This document shows positions 18,249 to 27,278 of a stretch of 64,000 nt of DNA, piece by piece. Origin of the DNA: Lachnospiraceae bacterium (GTDB taxonomy: Bacteria; Bacillota; Clostridia; Lachnospirales; Lachnospiraceae); NCBI GenBank assembly GCA_030526195.1, contig JAUNDG010000002.1, forward strand, positions 99,228 through 163,227, written 5' to 3'. Position 1 is the stretch's first letter; every line of letters begins with the position of its first letter. Both the position numbers and the translations under genes were made by a program. The notes beneath the pieces are model-generated. The model saw only the letters and a program-made list of their open reading frames with translations, was not told the DNA's origin and did not search any database.

Positions 18249-19777
18249 GTAAGTTCTCCTAATGCATATGGCATAGATTCGATGAGATCACCGGCGGTGA
18301 GGGCCGACGGTCCCAGTTTTCCTGCGGCAATGTCGCCGGCTTTTCCGTGAAGATAGGCGCCTAAAGCGCCGGTGAGCAGCGCATTTGTGCCTCTGGCGGC
18401 CAGCCCGGCGCAAATGCCGGTGAGCACATCCCCCGAACCGGCTGTGGCCATGCCGCTGTTCCCTGTCTTATTGAAAATGACTCTCCCGTCGGGCGCTGCG
18501 ATCACGGTTGCCCCGCCTTTTAAGAGACACACAACTCCGGTCTCTTTGGCAAAGGCTGTGGCCGTCGCGGCCGGATCGGCAAGGATCTCCTGCGCAGACA
18601 GGCCGGAAAGCCGCTTCATTTCACCGGGATGCGGGGTGATGAGGATAGGGCCCTCCGCTTCTGTGAGCTGTGTTTTGTCAATGACATTAAGCCCGTCAGC
18701 ATCAAGAATTCGAGGTTTGTCTTTATAGGAAAGAACAGTGCCCATCAGGGCTTTGGCTGTTTCATTTTGTCCAAGCCCGGGGCCGGCGGCGATGACATCC
18801 GCCCAGGCCGCGGCATTTGAGAGTTCCGCAAGAGCTTCTTCTGTCGTCGTATAGGTATTAAGCATCACTTCGGGCAGGGTTTCCTGCACGATGATGCGGT
18901 TAGCCTCCGGTGTTAAGAGGCGCACCATGCCGGCACCGGCACGAAGCGCCGCCCGGCAGGCTAAGAGCGCGGCGCCGCACATATTGCGTGAGCCCGCCAG
19001 GATGAGAATCTTCCCGAAGGTCCCTTTGTTGCCGTTGGGATCACGGGCCGGCAGAAGTGACAGGTCGTGATCCTCGAAAGTGACTGCATAGCCGGAAGCT
19101 TCATTTTCAAAAAATGCGGCGTGAATGCCGTTCGGTAACTGTATGCCGATGTCCGCCACGATAAGGCGGCCGGTATGGGTGCGGCCGGGATACAGCACAT
19201 GGCCCCGTTTGGCGGCCTGCATGGTGACGGTGCACCGGGCCTTGACCGCCATGCCCATCACTGCCCCGGTGTCGGCGTTGATGCCGCTGGGAATATCCGC
19301 CGCCACCACCGGACAGTTCAGAGAACCGATGAGGGCAATGGCCTGACCGAAGGCTGATTCTTCTGCGATGGGCCGGGCAAGACCGATGCCAAAGATGGCA
19401 TCGATGGCGGCATCGTAATCGTCAGGCTCCGCTGTCGTCACAAAGGGTATCCCCAGGCGCCGGGCGATGGCTACCTGTTCCTGCATATCTTTTGAAAAAC
19501 GGGCCTCATCGCCGATGAGCAGGATACGGGCCTCATACCCTTTCATCCGCAGGATGCGGGCACAGGCCACCCCGTCTCCGCCGTTATTGCCGGTGCCGCA
19601 AACAGAAAGAATCCGACACCCGGCCGGGCCCTTGCCGGCAATCTCCGGCAGCGCCATCACTTCTTCGGCAATAGCCAGAGCTGCCCGCTCCATAAGGACA
19701 GCCGACGGCACACCGATCTCATCGATGGTGTGGCGGTCGAGATTTTGCATTTGTGCGGCGGTTAACAGGTACTTCAT
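18245..19777 (-). CDS. nnr: Bifunctional NAD(P)H-hydrate repair enzyme (epimerase plus dehydratase)
   Basis: Repairs damaged NADHX and NADPHX. The 510-residue fusion has an N-terminal YjeF_N epimerase domain (about 1-215; AAQMQNLDRHTI, CGTGNNGGDGVACARIL) and a C-terminal ADP-dependent dehydratase domain (about 230-505; NKGTFGKILILAGS, ITPHPGEMKRLSG, NSGMATAGSGDVLTG). Both active-site blocks look intact. The start is the ATG directly after an ATC-ATATG context with GGAG at 9 bases. It leads the nnr-alr pair; the 146-base gap upstream contains the rex terminator. Confidence 0.95.
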   Translation of the reverse strand: MKYLLTAAQMQNLDRHTIDEIGVPSAVLMERAALAIAEEVMALPEIAGKGPAGCRILSVCGTGNNGGDGVACARILRMKGYEARILLIGDEARFSKDMQEQVAIARRLGIPFVTTAEPDDYDAAIDAIFGIGLARPIAEESAFGQAIALIGSLNCPVVAADIPSGINADTGAVMGMAVKARCTVTMQAAKRGHVLYPGRTHTGRLIVADIGIQLPNGIHAAFFENEASGYAVTFEDHDLSLLPARDPNGNKGTFGKILILAGSRNMCGAALLACRAALRAGAGMVRLLTPEANRIIVQETLPEVMLNTYTTTEEALAELSNAAAWADVIAAGPGLGQNETAKALMGTVLSYKDKPRILDADGLNVIDKTQLTEAEGPILITPHPGEMKRLSGLSAQEILADPAATATAFAKETGVVCLLKGGATVIAAPDGRVIFNKTGNSGMATAGSGDVLTGICAGLAARGTNALLTGALGAYLHGKAGDIAAGKLGPSALTAGDLIESMPYALGELT

Positions 19778-19789
19778 ATGATCTCCGTA

Positions 19790-19842
19790 AAGCCCGCTTT
19801 AAACGCGCCGTTGTCAAGCGGGGTAAGTGCGTGGTTTATGAT
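19790..19842 (+). repeat. Possible degenerate right-end copy F of the dispersed repeat
   Basis: CCCGCTT pairs with AAGCGGG around a GC-rich loop, in the same layout as the terminal hairpin of copies A and D, followed by an AAGTGCGTGG tail. The GTTCAA terminus is absent. It may be an eroded copy or an unrelated hairpin in the nnr leader. Confidence 0.3.
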
Positions 19843-19884
19843 AGCGGGACAGGTCCGGCATGGGTCATCCGGAGTATGTCCGGT

Positions 19885-19917
19885 CTAAAAGCACAAGGCA
19901 GCGAAAGTCGCTGCCTT
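19885..19917 (-). terminator. Rho-independent terminator of rex
   Basis: A perfect 10-bp stem AAGGCAGCGA/TCGCTGCCTT with a 3-base loop. Read on the minus strand it is followed by GTGCTTTTA. It starts a few bases after the rex stop codon. Confidence 0.8.
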
Positions 19918-19923
19918 AAGTGA

Positions 19924-20571
19924 TCAGATAATGAATCCGTCGGTATTCTGACTGTTGTAGGAAAGACGCATAAGACTCTCCATCAGGTGGACATTTTCGA
20001 CCACAACGCCCTTGGGCAGCTTCAGATTAAGGTCGATCAGGGCAAAGTTCCAGATGGCCTTAATGCCCAGACTCACAACCTTTTCAGCCACACCGATGGC
20101 GTAGTCCCGCGGCACCGTCAGCACCGCGATATCCACAGAGTTTTCCTTGACGAACGCATCCAGTTCATCAATATGACGAATGGTTAAGGCGCCGACCTGA
20201 CGGCCCACCTTGTTCGGATCGGCATCAAAGATCCCACTGACATGAAAGCTCTGCATATCCGGCTGCATATAGGCTGCCAGCGCATGACCGATGTTACCGA
20301 TACCGATGATCACCACGTTGTGGGCGGTATCCAGTGCCAGAATCTTTCCGATCTCCTCGTGCAGATAACGCACGTTATAGCCGTATCCCTGCTGGCCGAA
20401 ACCGCCGAAATTATTAAAATCCTGGCGGATCTGAGACGCTGTGATATGCATCTTCTCGGACAGAGCCTTAGAGGAAATACGCTCCACGCCCTCATCCATC
20501 AGCTCCCCGAGATAACGATAGTAACGGGGCATACGTGTGATGACGGCTTTTGAAATTCTTTTCTCTTCCAT
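19924..20571 (-). CDS. rex: Redox-sensing transcriptional repressor Rex
   Basis: Rex senses the NADH/NAD+ ratio and represses fermentative and respiratory genes when NADH is low. The product is about 215 residues: an N-terminal winged helix (RMPRYYRYLGELMDEG, ISSKALSEKMHITASQIRQD in part) followed by a Rossmann fold (VIIGIGNIGHALA) and a C-terminal swapped helix. An in-frame TTG lies four codons upstream, but the ATG at 20571 follows GGGAGG and is the likely start. A perfect-consensus promoter lies just upstream, and a terminator follows, so rex is monocistronic. Confidence 0.95.
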   Translation of the reverse strand: MEEKRISKAVITRMPRYYRYLGELMDEGVERISSKALSEKMHITASQIRQDFNNFGGFGQQGYGYNVRYLHEEIGKILALDTAHNVVIIGIGNIGHALAAYMQPDMQSFHVSGIFDADPNKVGRQVGALTIRHIDELDAFVKENSVDIAVLTVPRDYAIGVAEKVVSLGIKAIWNFALIDLNLKLPKGVVVENVHLMESLMRLSYNSQNTDGFII

Positions 20572-20594
20572 ATAGCCTCCCAATAGATACGAAA

Positions 20595-20623
20595 ATTATA
20601 CAACCTCGTTAATTTCCTGTCAA
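20595..20623 (-). promoter_or_regulatory. Sigma-A-type promoter of rex
   Basis: On the minus strand, TTGACA (20618-20623) and TATAAT (20595-20600) are both exact consensus hexamers with a 17-base spacer. Immediately upstream (20631-20648) is TTAACAA preceded by TTGCCAT at a 4-base spacing; it is perfect on one arm and poor on the other arm of the Rex operator, so autoregulation is only a possibility. Confidence 0.85.
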
Positions 20624-20663
20624 TTGAAGATTGTTAAAAAATGGCAATCTCAAAATCAATTTA

Positions 20664-20693
20664 TTGGACTTTCTATCAGATATTGTCTATAAT
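20664..20693 (+). promoter_or_regulatory. Promoter of the ABC-F gene
   Basis: TTGGAC and TATAAT with an 18-base spacer, divergent from the rex promoter. It leaves a leader of about 100 bases before the ATG at 20799. That leader contains ATCCC (20706) pairing with GGGAT (20735) followed by CTCTTTTAT, a weak attenuator-like shape. Confidence 0.7.
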
Positions 20694-20798
20694 AAAAAAT
20701 CGCGAATCCCAGCTCACCTAAATGGTATCCGGCAGGGATCTCTTTTATAAAAATGATAAGAAAATGATCAATCGACAACAAACCAAACAGGAGTTGCC

Positions 20799-22751
20799 AT
20801 GATATTAGATGTACAGAATATCACCAAAGCCTTCGGAGAAGATCTGCTCTTCCGGGATGTCTCATTTCATATTGAGGACCACGAAAAGGTGGCCCTGGTG
20901 GGCATCAACGGAGCCGGCAAATCTACCCTTCTGAAGATTATCTTAAATGAAATGGATGCCGATGCCGGTCAGGTGGTGCTGACCCGGGATCGTTCCTTCG
21001 GGTATCTCTCCCAGCACCCCAACATCGAAGGGGATCTGACCGTGATGGAGGAACTCCTGACGGTTAAGGAGGATATCCTGAAACTTGAGCAGGATATGCG
21101 TGATTCTGAACACGCCATGAAGACCTTAACCGGCGAAGCTCTTGAGGAGGAAATGGCCCGTTACGCCCGCATGACGGAGCGTTTTGAGCGGGGCGGCGGC
21201 TATGCCTTAAAGAGCGAAGCCGTGGGTGTCCTGAAGGGCCTCGGATTTGACCCCGTGGATTTTGACAAACCGGTGAACGTGCTCTCCGGCGGTCAGAAAA
21301 CACGTCTGGCCATGGGGCGTCTTCTCTTGTCCGCCCCGGATCTTCTGCTCCTCGACGAGCCCACCAACCATCTGGACCTCAAAGCCATTGTGTGGCTGGA
21401 AACCTATCTGCTCAATTATAAGGGCGCTGTTCTGGTGGTGTCCCATGACCGTTATTTCCTCAATAAAGTGGTCACGAAGGTGGTGGAGCTGGACAACAAG
21501 CGCTGCCACGTATTCCGCGGCACCTTTGACGATTACAACACCAAAAAAGCGGCCCTTCTTAAAGAAGCCTATCGGGCCTACATGAAATCTGAGCGGGAAC
21601 GGGCCCATCAGGAGGCGGTTATCGCCAAGCTGGAATCCTTTAACCGTGAGAAATCCATTTCCAGAGCCGAAAGCCGGAAGAAAGTCCTCGAGAAAATGGA
21701 TGTGGTGGAAAAACCATTTTCTGATGTGTCCGACATGCGTCTGAAATTAAGCCCCCGGTTCGAATCCGGTAATGATGTGCTTCGAATCGAAGGTCTGTCA
21801 AAGGCTTACGGTGAACAGGTGCTCTTCCGGGATGTCAACATTGAAGCCTTCAAAGGCGAGCGCCTGGCCCTCATCGGCGCCAACGGCACCGGGAAATCCA
21901 CCCTTCTGAAGATCCTGAACAACATTGTGCCCATGGATGAAGGCACCATCTGGTTTGGCTCCAAGGTCACGGTGGGTTACTACGATCAGGAAATGCAGGA
22001 GCTGGATCACAGCAAGACTATTTTCCAGGAAATCTCCGATGCCTTCCCGACCCTCAATAACACGGAGATCCGTTCCACCCTGGCCGCCTTCCAGTTTATC
22101 GGCGAGGATGTGTTCCGGGTCATCGGGTGTCTGAGCGGTGGTGAGCGGGCCCGCATTTCTCTGGCGAAGCTCATGCTCTCCGAGGCTAACTTCCTGATCC
22201 TCGACGAGCCCACCAACCATCTGGATATTCAGTCGAAGGAAATCCTCGAAAATGCCCTGACGGATTACACCGGCACGGTGCTGACGGTTTCCCACGACCG
22301 ATATTTCATCAATCGCATTGCCACCCGGGTGCTGGAACTTGAGGACGAGTCCATTCTCTCCTATCCCGGCAATTACGACGATCATCTTGTCACAAAGGAA
22401 CGTCTGGCCGAAGCTAAGGCCGCCGCCGAGGCGCAGGCTCCCGGTAAGACAGGCGCTTCAGGAAATGGGGCTGCTTCTGCCGCTGCGTCTGAGTCTTCCG
22501 GCAAAAATGACTGGATGAACCGAAAGGCCGAGGAGGCCCGTAAGCGCAAGATCGCCAATGATCTGGCCAAGGTGGAAAATCGCATCGCCGCCCTTGAGGA
22601 GGAGGATGCCGCCATCGACGAGCAGTTCAATGACCCTGCCGTGGCGGTGGATGTGGCCAAGCTCACAGAACTGTCCAAACGAAAAACCGCCATTGCCGAA
22701 GAGCTGGAAACCCTGTTCGAACAGTGGGAGGCTCTGTCGGAGGAGTCATAA
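20799..22751 (+). CDS. ABC-F family ATP-binding protein (ribosome-associated)
   Basis: A soluble 650-residue protein with two ABC ATPase domains and no membrane segments. Domain 1 has Walker A GINGAGKST, signature LSGGQKTRLA and Walker B LLLLDEPTNHLD. Domain 2 has GANGTGKST, LSGGERARIS and LILDEPTNHLD. Between them is the charged linker (P-site tRNA interaction motif, around residues 240-310). The C-terminus has an Ala/Gly-rich tether and a coiled coil rich in Glu/Lys (about 575-650). These features suit the YfmR/Uup-like translation-factor branch; an antibiotic-resistance role cannot be excluded. AGGAG precedes the ATG. Confidence 0.9.
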   Translation: MILDVQNITKAFGEDLLFRDVSFHIEDHEKVALVGINGAGKSTLLKIILNEMDADAGQVVLTRDRSFGYLSQHPNIEGDLTVMEELLTVKEDILKLEQDMRDSEHAMKTLTGEALEEEMARYARMTERFERGGGYALKSEAVGVLKGLGFDPVDFDKPVNVLSGGQKTRLAMGRLLLSAPDLLLLDEPTNHLDLKAIVWLETYLLNYKGAVLVVSHDRYFLNKVVTKVVELDNKRCHVFRGTFDDYNTKKAALLKEAYRAYMKSERERAHQEAVIAKLESFNREKSISRAESRKKVLEKMDVVEKPFSDVSDMRLKLSPRFESGNDVLRIEGLSKAYGEQVLFRDVNIEAFKGERLALIGANGTGKSTLLKILNNIVPMDEGTIWFGSKVTVGYYDQEMQELDHSKTIFQEISDAFPTLNNTEIRSTLAAFQFIGEDVFRVIGCLSGGERARISLAKLMLSEANFLILDEPTNHLDIQSKEILENALTDYTGTVLTVSHDRYFINRIATRVLELEDESILSYPGNYDDHLVTKERLAEAKAAAEAQAPGKTGASGNGAASAAASESSGKNDWMNRKAEEARKRKIANDLAKVENRIAALEEEDAAIDEQFNDPAVAVDVAKLTELSKRKTAIAEELETLFEQWEALSEES

Positions 22752-22795
22752 ACTGTTCGCGTGTCAGATTGATAAACCATCCATAGTATTATGAT

Positions 22796-22838
22796 AGCCC
22801 GCTGCATAACCATATATGGCGCAGCGGGCTTTACTTTG
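22796..22838 (+). terminator. Terminator of the ABC-F gene
   Basis: AGCCCGCTGC pairs with GCAGCGGGCT around a 15-base loop, then TTACTTTGTTT. It lies 45 bases after the stop codon. Confidence 0.75.
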
Positions 22839-22854
22839 TTTAGATATATGCTCA

Positions 22855-22905
22855 TAAAAAACGCCGAGGCCCTCGAATGACTCAAGGGTCCCGGCAGTTT
22901 TTATT
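22855..22905. terminator. Bidirectional terminator between the ABC-F gene and the sensor kinase
   Basis: GCCG..CCCT pairs with AGGG..CGGC across a loop containing GAATGACTC. The plus strand is followed by AGTTTTTATT, and the minus strand by GTTTTTTATG. It would stop convergent transcription from both flanking genes. Repeat copy B begins at its right flank, between it and the kinase gene. Confidence 0.7.
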
Positions 22906-23077
22906 CTGTTATAAAGCGGACACGCGCAATTCCAGCAAGGCACGATGTATGCTTCTCTCCTTGCTCGACGATTTATCCCGGCGAAGTTGTCGCCGCTACG
23001 AGTTCACCGAAGGTCAAGCGGACAGGCGCTTAAGACTCTGCATCATTGAAGCTGGGGGACTGTTTACTGCAGTTCAA
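22902..23077 (+). repeat. Dispersed structured repeat, copy B
   Basis: The left part (TATTCTGT, AAAGCGGACACGCGCAA, ending CTCCTTGCTCG) aligns with copy A. The right part (GACAGGCGCTTAAGACTCTG, then TTGAAGCTGGGGGA, ending GTTCAA) aligns with copies A and D. The middle differs and contains a GGCGAAGTTGTCGCC hairpin. The hairpin arms of the right end carry substitutions relative to copy A. The last 14 bases encode, on the minus strand, the final Glu-Leu-Gln-stop of the sensor kinase, so this end overlaps the coding region. Confidence 0.78.
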
Positions 23078-25097
23078 CTTCATCGGTGATGTCAACAAGC
23101 CCTACGTAGAATACCGGCATGGCTTCTTCCACGAAGGATTTATGACCGATGTCATCGATGAGGCGCACAGCGCCATCTTTCCGGATGATGCGGTAGCGGA
23201 CCCGGTCATCGCAGGTATCGGACTGCTTGATCTGGGCTGCGATCTCCTCTTCAACCCGATCGATGTCATCCGGGTGGACCATGTTCTTAAAAGATCCGCC
23301 CACCAGGTTGTAGAATTCTTCGTAATCCTCACAGCCGTACATGTCGATCAGTGTTCTGTCGGCAAAATGGATCTTTTCATCGCCGTTAGCTTCATAAATG
23401 AGCCAACCACAGGGCAGGCCCTTCTGACGGTAAGTGGCCTCAAAACTCACGATGGCTGAGCAGTCGGCAAAACGATTCTGCCACAGAGCAGTGGCATTTT
23501 CATCCAGCTTATCTCTCGAGAGAATGAAGGACAGGGTCTTCTTCAGCACATCCATCTGCAACGGCTTGGCGATATGGGCATCCATGCCGTTTTGCAGGGA
23601 TTTCCGGCGATCTTCCTCAAAAGCATTGGCTGTCATGGCCACGATGGGGATATAGGCCTTGGCTTTATCGGACAGATTCCGAATCACATAGGTGGCTTCG
23701 TAACCACTCATTTTCGGCATCTGGATATCCATGAGGATCATGGCATAATACCCGGCGGGCGCCTGCTCCATTTTCTCAACACAGACAGCGCCGTCTTCGG
23801 CCCGGTCAATGATAATGCCAACCTCGGACAGGATTTCGAGAGCGATCTCAGCATTGAGGTCGTTATCCTCAGCCAGCAGGATGCGCTTGCCATTGAGATC
23901 CTCCAGCGAGAAGTCGATGGCTTCGCTGGGGCAATCCTCAGCCCTGGCGATGCGATGCGGGATGGTGACCACAAAAGTGGTGCCCACACCTTTTTTACTG
24001 GTAACAGTGATCGTCCCGTCCATGTATTCAACGAGACGCTTCACAATGGGCATACCAAGACCCGTGCCTTCCACCTTGGCATCAGTGGTATTATTCTCCC
24101 GGGTGAATTCCTCAAAGAGATGAGGCAGATACTCTTCACTCATACCGATCCCCGTATCGGCGATGGTTGTCTGAATCAGCAAATACCCGTCTTTATCGCA
24201 GGGAAGCTCTTTCAGATCAACACGGACTGTGCCGCCGGGATTGGTGTATTTGTAGGCATTGGAAATCAGATTGATGAAGATTTCCCGTACCTTTGTCTGA
24301 TCACAGTAAAGATAATCATGGGAAAGCTCGAAGTGTCGTGTGAAGCAAATACTCTTCTGAGACATCATATCGTTGAACATATCGATGATGCTGTTGGCAA
24401 ACGTACGAATGCTCCCCGCCTCTTCGTCCAGAACCACCGTCCCCTGCTCGATGCGGGTCATTTCCAGCACATTATTGATGATGGACAAAAGCACCTCATT
24501 GGAGCTCTTGATCTTATTGATGTAGGCCTGTCGCTTTTCCGGATCAGTCTGATGTTTTTCCAGCAGGTTGCTGAAGCCCATGATGGCGTTCATGGGGGTT
24601 CGGATGTCATGGGACATATTGCTCAGGAATGAGGTCTTGGCCTTGCTGGCCTGCTTGGCCTGAACCAGGGCCTTCTGAAGTTTGAAGATCAGGAACGCCA
24701 GGAGCAGGATGATCACACCAAAGAACACAAAGACATAAACCGCATTCTGCTTGAAGAACTCGGCAATGGTGATGGTCTTTTCCGTGTAGGAGTTTTCGGC
24801 TAACACAAGGCCGCCGGTAGTGGCGGATGTGTGAAGGATCGCTTTATTGGCAATGGTGGCCACACGGCGGTTCTCCATGGTAGCCAGCATATTGACACTG
24901 ATCTTGGTGGACATCTCCGCTACGGAGAGACGTTCAAGCAGCGGATTGGACCGCACAATATTGATCCGGGCTGAAGGAATCAGGGTACTGCCCACTTCAC
25001 CGTTGATGATGGCCTTATAACAGCTATCCGAGTCGGGGTAAACTATGATGTCGGCTTCCGGGAAAAGAACACTGACGATTTCTTTGTTGAAAAACAT
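23064..25097 (-). pseudogene. Hybrid sensor histidine kinase, 3' segment (after in-frame amber codon)
   Basis: This 677-codon segment continues the frame of the gene starting at 26267 after a TAG at 25152. It starts inside the second extracellular binding domain. It then has a transmembrane helix (about residues 119-141), HisKA with the phospho-acceptor His163 in SHDIRTPMNAI, HATPase (NLISNAYKYT, DTGIGM, GTGLGMPIVK), a receiver domain (LLAEDNDLN, ILMDIQMPKMSG, AMTANAF) and a C-terminal PAS-like domain. All kinase motifs look intact. The ATG at 25097 sits in the middle of a domain and has no convincing ribosome site, so independent translation is doubtful. The C-terminus ends in repeat copy B. 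Confidence 0.85.
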
Positions 25098-25151
25098 CGC
25101 ATCATCAATGACACCGATGGAGGTGATGCTCTCATAGGGATCAACACCGTC

Positions 25152-26267
25152 CTAAATGATAACCGGTGTTGTGTTCATGATGGCGTCTGTCAGGGCACAA
25201 CCATACTTTTCTGTCAGATAGAAATCACCGATCACCGGCCCCATAATATCAATGTCGCCGGCAGTGAGGGCTTTCATCATGTCATCCAGATTATGGTAGG
25301 TGGAAACGACCACCCTGGCGCCGTAATCATTTTCAAGAGAACTGACGATGGTCATGAGAATACCCACATTTTCCCCGTTCTGAACACCGGAAAACGGCAG
25401 GTAATTATTAAGACACCCTAAACGAATGGTATTGTCATGCTGTTCCAGCCAGGTCCGTTCTTCATCATTCATGGTGAGACCGCTGGCCATCTTGTACTGA
25501 TAACGATTGACCAGGAGGCTGTTGTAGTCGGATTCCGTATTCTGAATCTCGTAAAGCGCCGCATTAAGTTCGTCCAGAATATCCGGCCGATTCTTGGATA
25601 CCGCAAAATAGTATTCGCTGAAGCCGATACCGGTGATGATGCTGTAGCCGTAATTGACGGAAAGGTCCGGGGCCACGAAGGCATCAATCTCTTCTGCATC
25701 CGCCCGTGTCATCATATCGTCAAAGCCGTCGCATCCCACAAGCTCAGCATTGATCCCTTTATCCGCCAGCCATTTCTTCAGGAGACCTTCCTGATAGCTG
25801 CCACGAGTGACACCGATCGTGATGCCGTTTAAGACAGAAGTGTCATTGGTAATGAGATCGTGACGATTGTTGGCCGCATAAAGCCAGTAAGTATCCTTCC
25901 CTTCCGGGTATTCGGAATAGAAAAAGAGCTTGGCCCGCTCGTCTGTGTAAGACACATTGCCGAAAAGATCGATCTCACCGTTCACCAGCTTTTCATAGCA
26001 TTCCGCAAAGCTGCCGTGGACATACTCATACTGCCAGCCGGTGATATAGGAAATCTTCTGGAAATACTCATACCCGAAACCACGCTTGTACTCGCCTTCG
26101 CCGCCCTCTTCGTAGTTTTCGGCGCTGACGTAGCCCACACGCACCACCTTGCGGGGTGTGTCCTCCGCCCGGACCGTCAAAGGCCGCAGGCATAAGACCA
26201 GCAATATAAGGCTTAAAGCAAGAAGCAAAGCCTGTTTGGGCCTTGAAACGGGTTTTAATCTATTCAT
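25152..26267 (-). pseudogene. Hybrid sensor histidine kinase, 5' segment (ends at an in-frame TAG)
   Basis: 371 codons with a signal sequence (basic start, hydrophobic stretch LLLALSLILLVLCL), then an SBP_bac_3-like domain (about 40-260; VVRVGYVSAENY, GEIDLFGNVSYTDERA) and the first part of a second one (IRLGCLNNYLPFSG). It stops at TAG 25152-25154. Reading through gives 18 more codons (DGVDPYESITSIG...) that join the downstream segment in the same frame, for about 1067 residues in total. With the stop, the second binding domain is cut in half and the secreted remnant has no membrane anchor or kinase. A ribosome site GGAGG precedes the ATG. The parts resemble BvgS/EvgS-type sensors with tandem periplasmic-binding domains. 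Confidence 0.87.
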
Positions 26268-26304
26268 GAAAATGCCTCCTTAAGATGCGGCAAAATGCGA
26301 TCGT

Positions 26305-26365
26305 CAGGCGCACAGGCGCTCAAGACAATGGATCTTAGAAGCCGGGACTTCTTGTTGATATTTGA
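26305..26365 (+). repeat. Dispersed repeat, copy C (degenerate right half)
   Basis: CAGGCGCTCAAGAC aligns with CAGGCGCTTAAGAC of copies B and D, and the preceding GATCGTCAGGCGCA aligns with the GAAGGTCAAGCGGA of copy B. The following TTAGAAGCCGGGACTTCTTG follows the A/B right end with several changes, and the GTTCAA terminus is replaced by GTTGAT. It is read as an eroded copy next to the start of the sensor kinase. Confidence 0.5.
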
Positions 26366-26527
26366 TAAAAGGGCATAAAATACCTAATGATAAGCATACT
26401 ATAAGCCGATTATAACATCACGATTCCACAGCCTCAAGGAATCCTGCTAAAAATCATGAACCAAATCATACCCCATTTTCTCCAAAAGACGATTCCACAT
26501 AAGACGACAATAATTCTCAATAAACAT

Positions 26528-26576
26528 AAAAAACACTCCGAGAGCGAACCCGAAATCGGGAGGCTATCGGAGTGTT
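26528..26576 (-). terminator. Terminator of the tartrate operon
   Basis: AACACTCCGA pairs with TCGGAGTGTT; an inner CCCGA/TCGGG hairpin is nested within. On the minus strand it is followed by TTTTTATG. It lies about 55 bases beyond the ttdB stop. Confidence 0.75.
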
Positions 26577-26630
26577 GTGTTTAACCATGGGAATCTAAAG
26601 CTGAAGGGAACTGATTCATTATTTAACTGA

Positions 26631-27263
26631 TTATTTGATAAACTTCACTTCAGGATAGATTGCCTGTTTTGCTGCTTCTTTTTTCTGATTGAAAATGACT
26701 TTGTTTTCTTCGAAAAGATTACGACCTTCTGTATCGATGGAAACGATCAGCGGTCCGAATTCCTTTACTTTGTTGCACCATAAGGTTTCCGGCATACCCA
26801 GTTCATCCCAGTGGTGTTCTGCAATACACTCAACTTCTGTAGCGGCAACGACAGCACAACCGGCAGGGAAGACGCAGTGAATCGCACCAAATTCCTTACA
26901 GGCGCGTTCAGTATTGGGACCCATACCCCCTTTACCGACAATAACGCGTACACCTGTGAGTTTTGTAAATTCATATTCGAATTTTTCCATGCGCATGGAT
27001 GTTGTGGGACCGATGGATACCATTTCATAATCATCTTCTGTGCCTTCGATCTTACGAACGATAGGACCCGCATGGAAGATGGCTTTATCTTTGATATCAT
27101 AGGGAAGTTCTCTGCCGTATTCGACAAGACGACGATGCGCAACGTCACGACATGTCATAAGATCACCATCAAGCCATACAATATCACCAATTTTAATATC
27201 TTTAAGATCCTCTGCACTGACAGGTGTAATGAGAACCTTCTTATCTCCTCTGATTTCAATCAT
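26631..27263 (-). CDS. ttdB: L(+)-tartrate dehydratase beta subunit
   Basis: The small subunit of a class I (Fe-S) hydro-lyase that converts L-tartrate to oxaloacetate. The 210-residue sequence follows the E. coli TtdB pattern closely: [65 protein letters not shown] and [13 protein letters not shown]. The conserved KGGM lysine region is intact. It follows ttdA by 15 bases with CGGAGG before the ATG. A fumarate hydratase of the same fold is the alternative, but the similarity to TtdB and the operon content favour tartrate. Codon use is AT-richer than in surrounding genes. Confidence 0.86.
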   Translation of the reverse strand: MIEIRGDKKVLITPVSAEDLKDIKIGDIVWLDGDLMTCRDVAHRRLVEYGRELPYDIKDKAIFHAGPIVRKIEGTEDDYEMVSIGPTTSMRMEKFEYEFTKLTGVRVIVGKGGMGPNTERACKEFGAIHCVFPAGCAVVAATEVECIAEHHWDELGMPETLWCNKVKEFGPLIVSIDTEGRNLFEENKVIFNQKKEAAKQAIYPEVKFIK

Positions 27264-27278
27264 TTCAATTACCTCCGA

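Larger units (their letters stand above)
26268..26630. other. Intergenic region between the sensor kinase and ttdB
   Basis: It holds partial repeat copy C at 26305-26365 and the ttdB terminator at 26528-26576. The remainder is AT-rich and shows no open frame, RNA gene or further repeat that I can support. The promoter of the sensor kinase should lie here, but no convincing hexamer pair was found. Confidence 0.6.

Noticed and set aside
22877-23089. 70-codon plus-strand frame over the copy B repeat
   Set aside because: It consists of repeat sequence, lacks a ribosome site and overlaps a terminator.
25152-25154. Pyrrolysine at the amber codon in the sensor kinase
   Set aside because: No pylT/pylS/pylBCD genes or methylamine methyltransferase are visible, and sensor kinases are not known pyrrolysine proteins. 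A point mutation or sequencing error is simpler.
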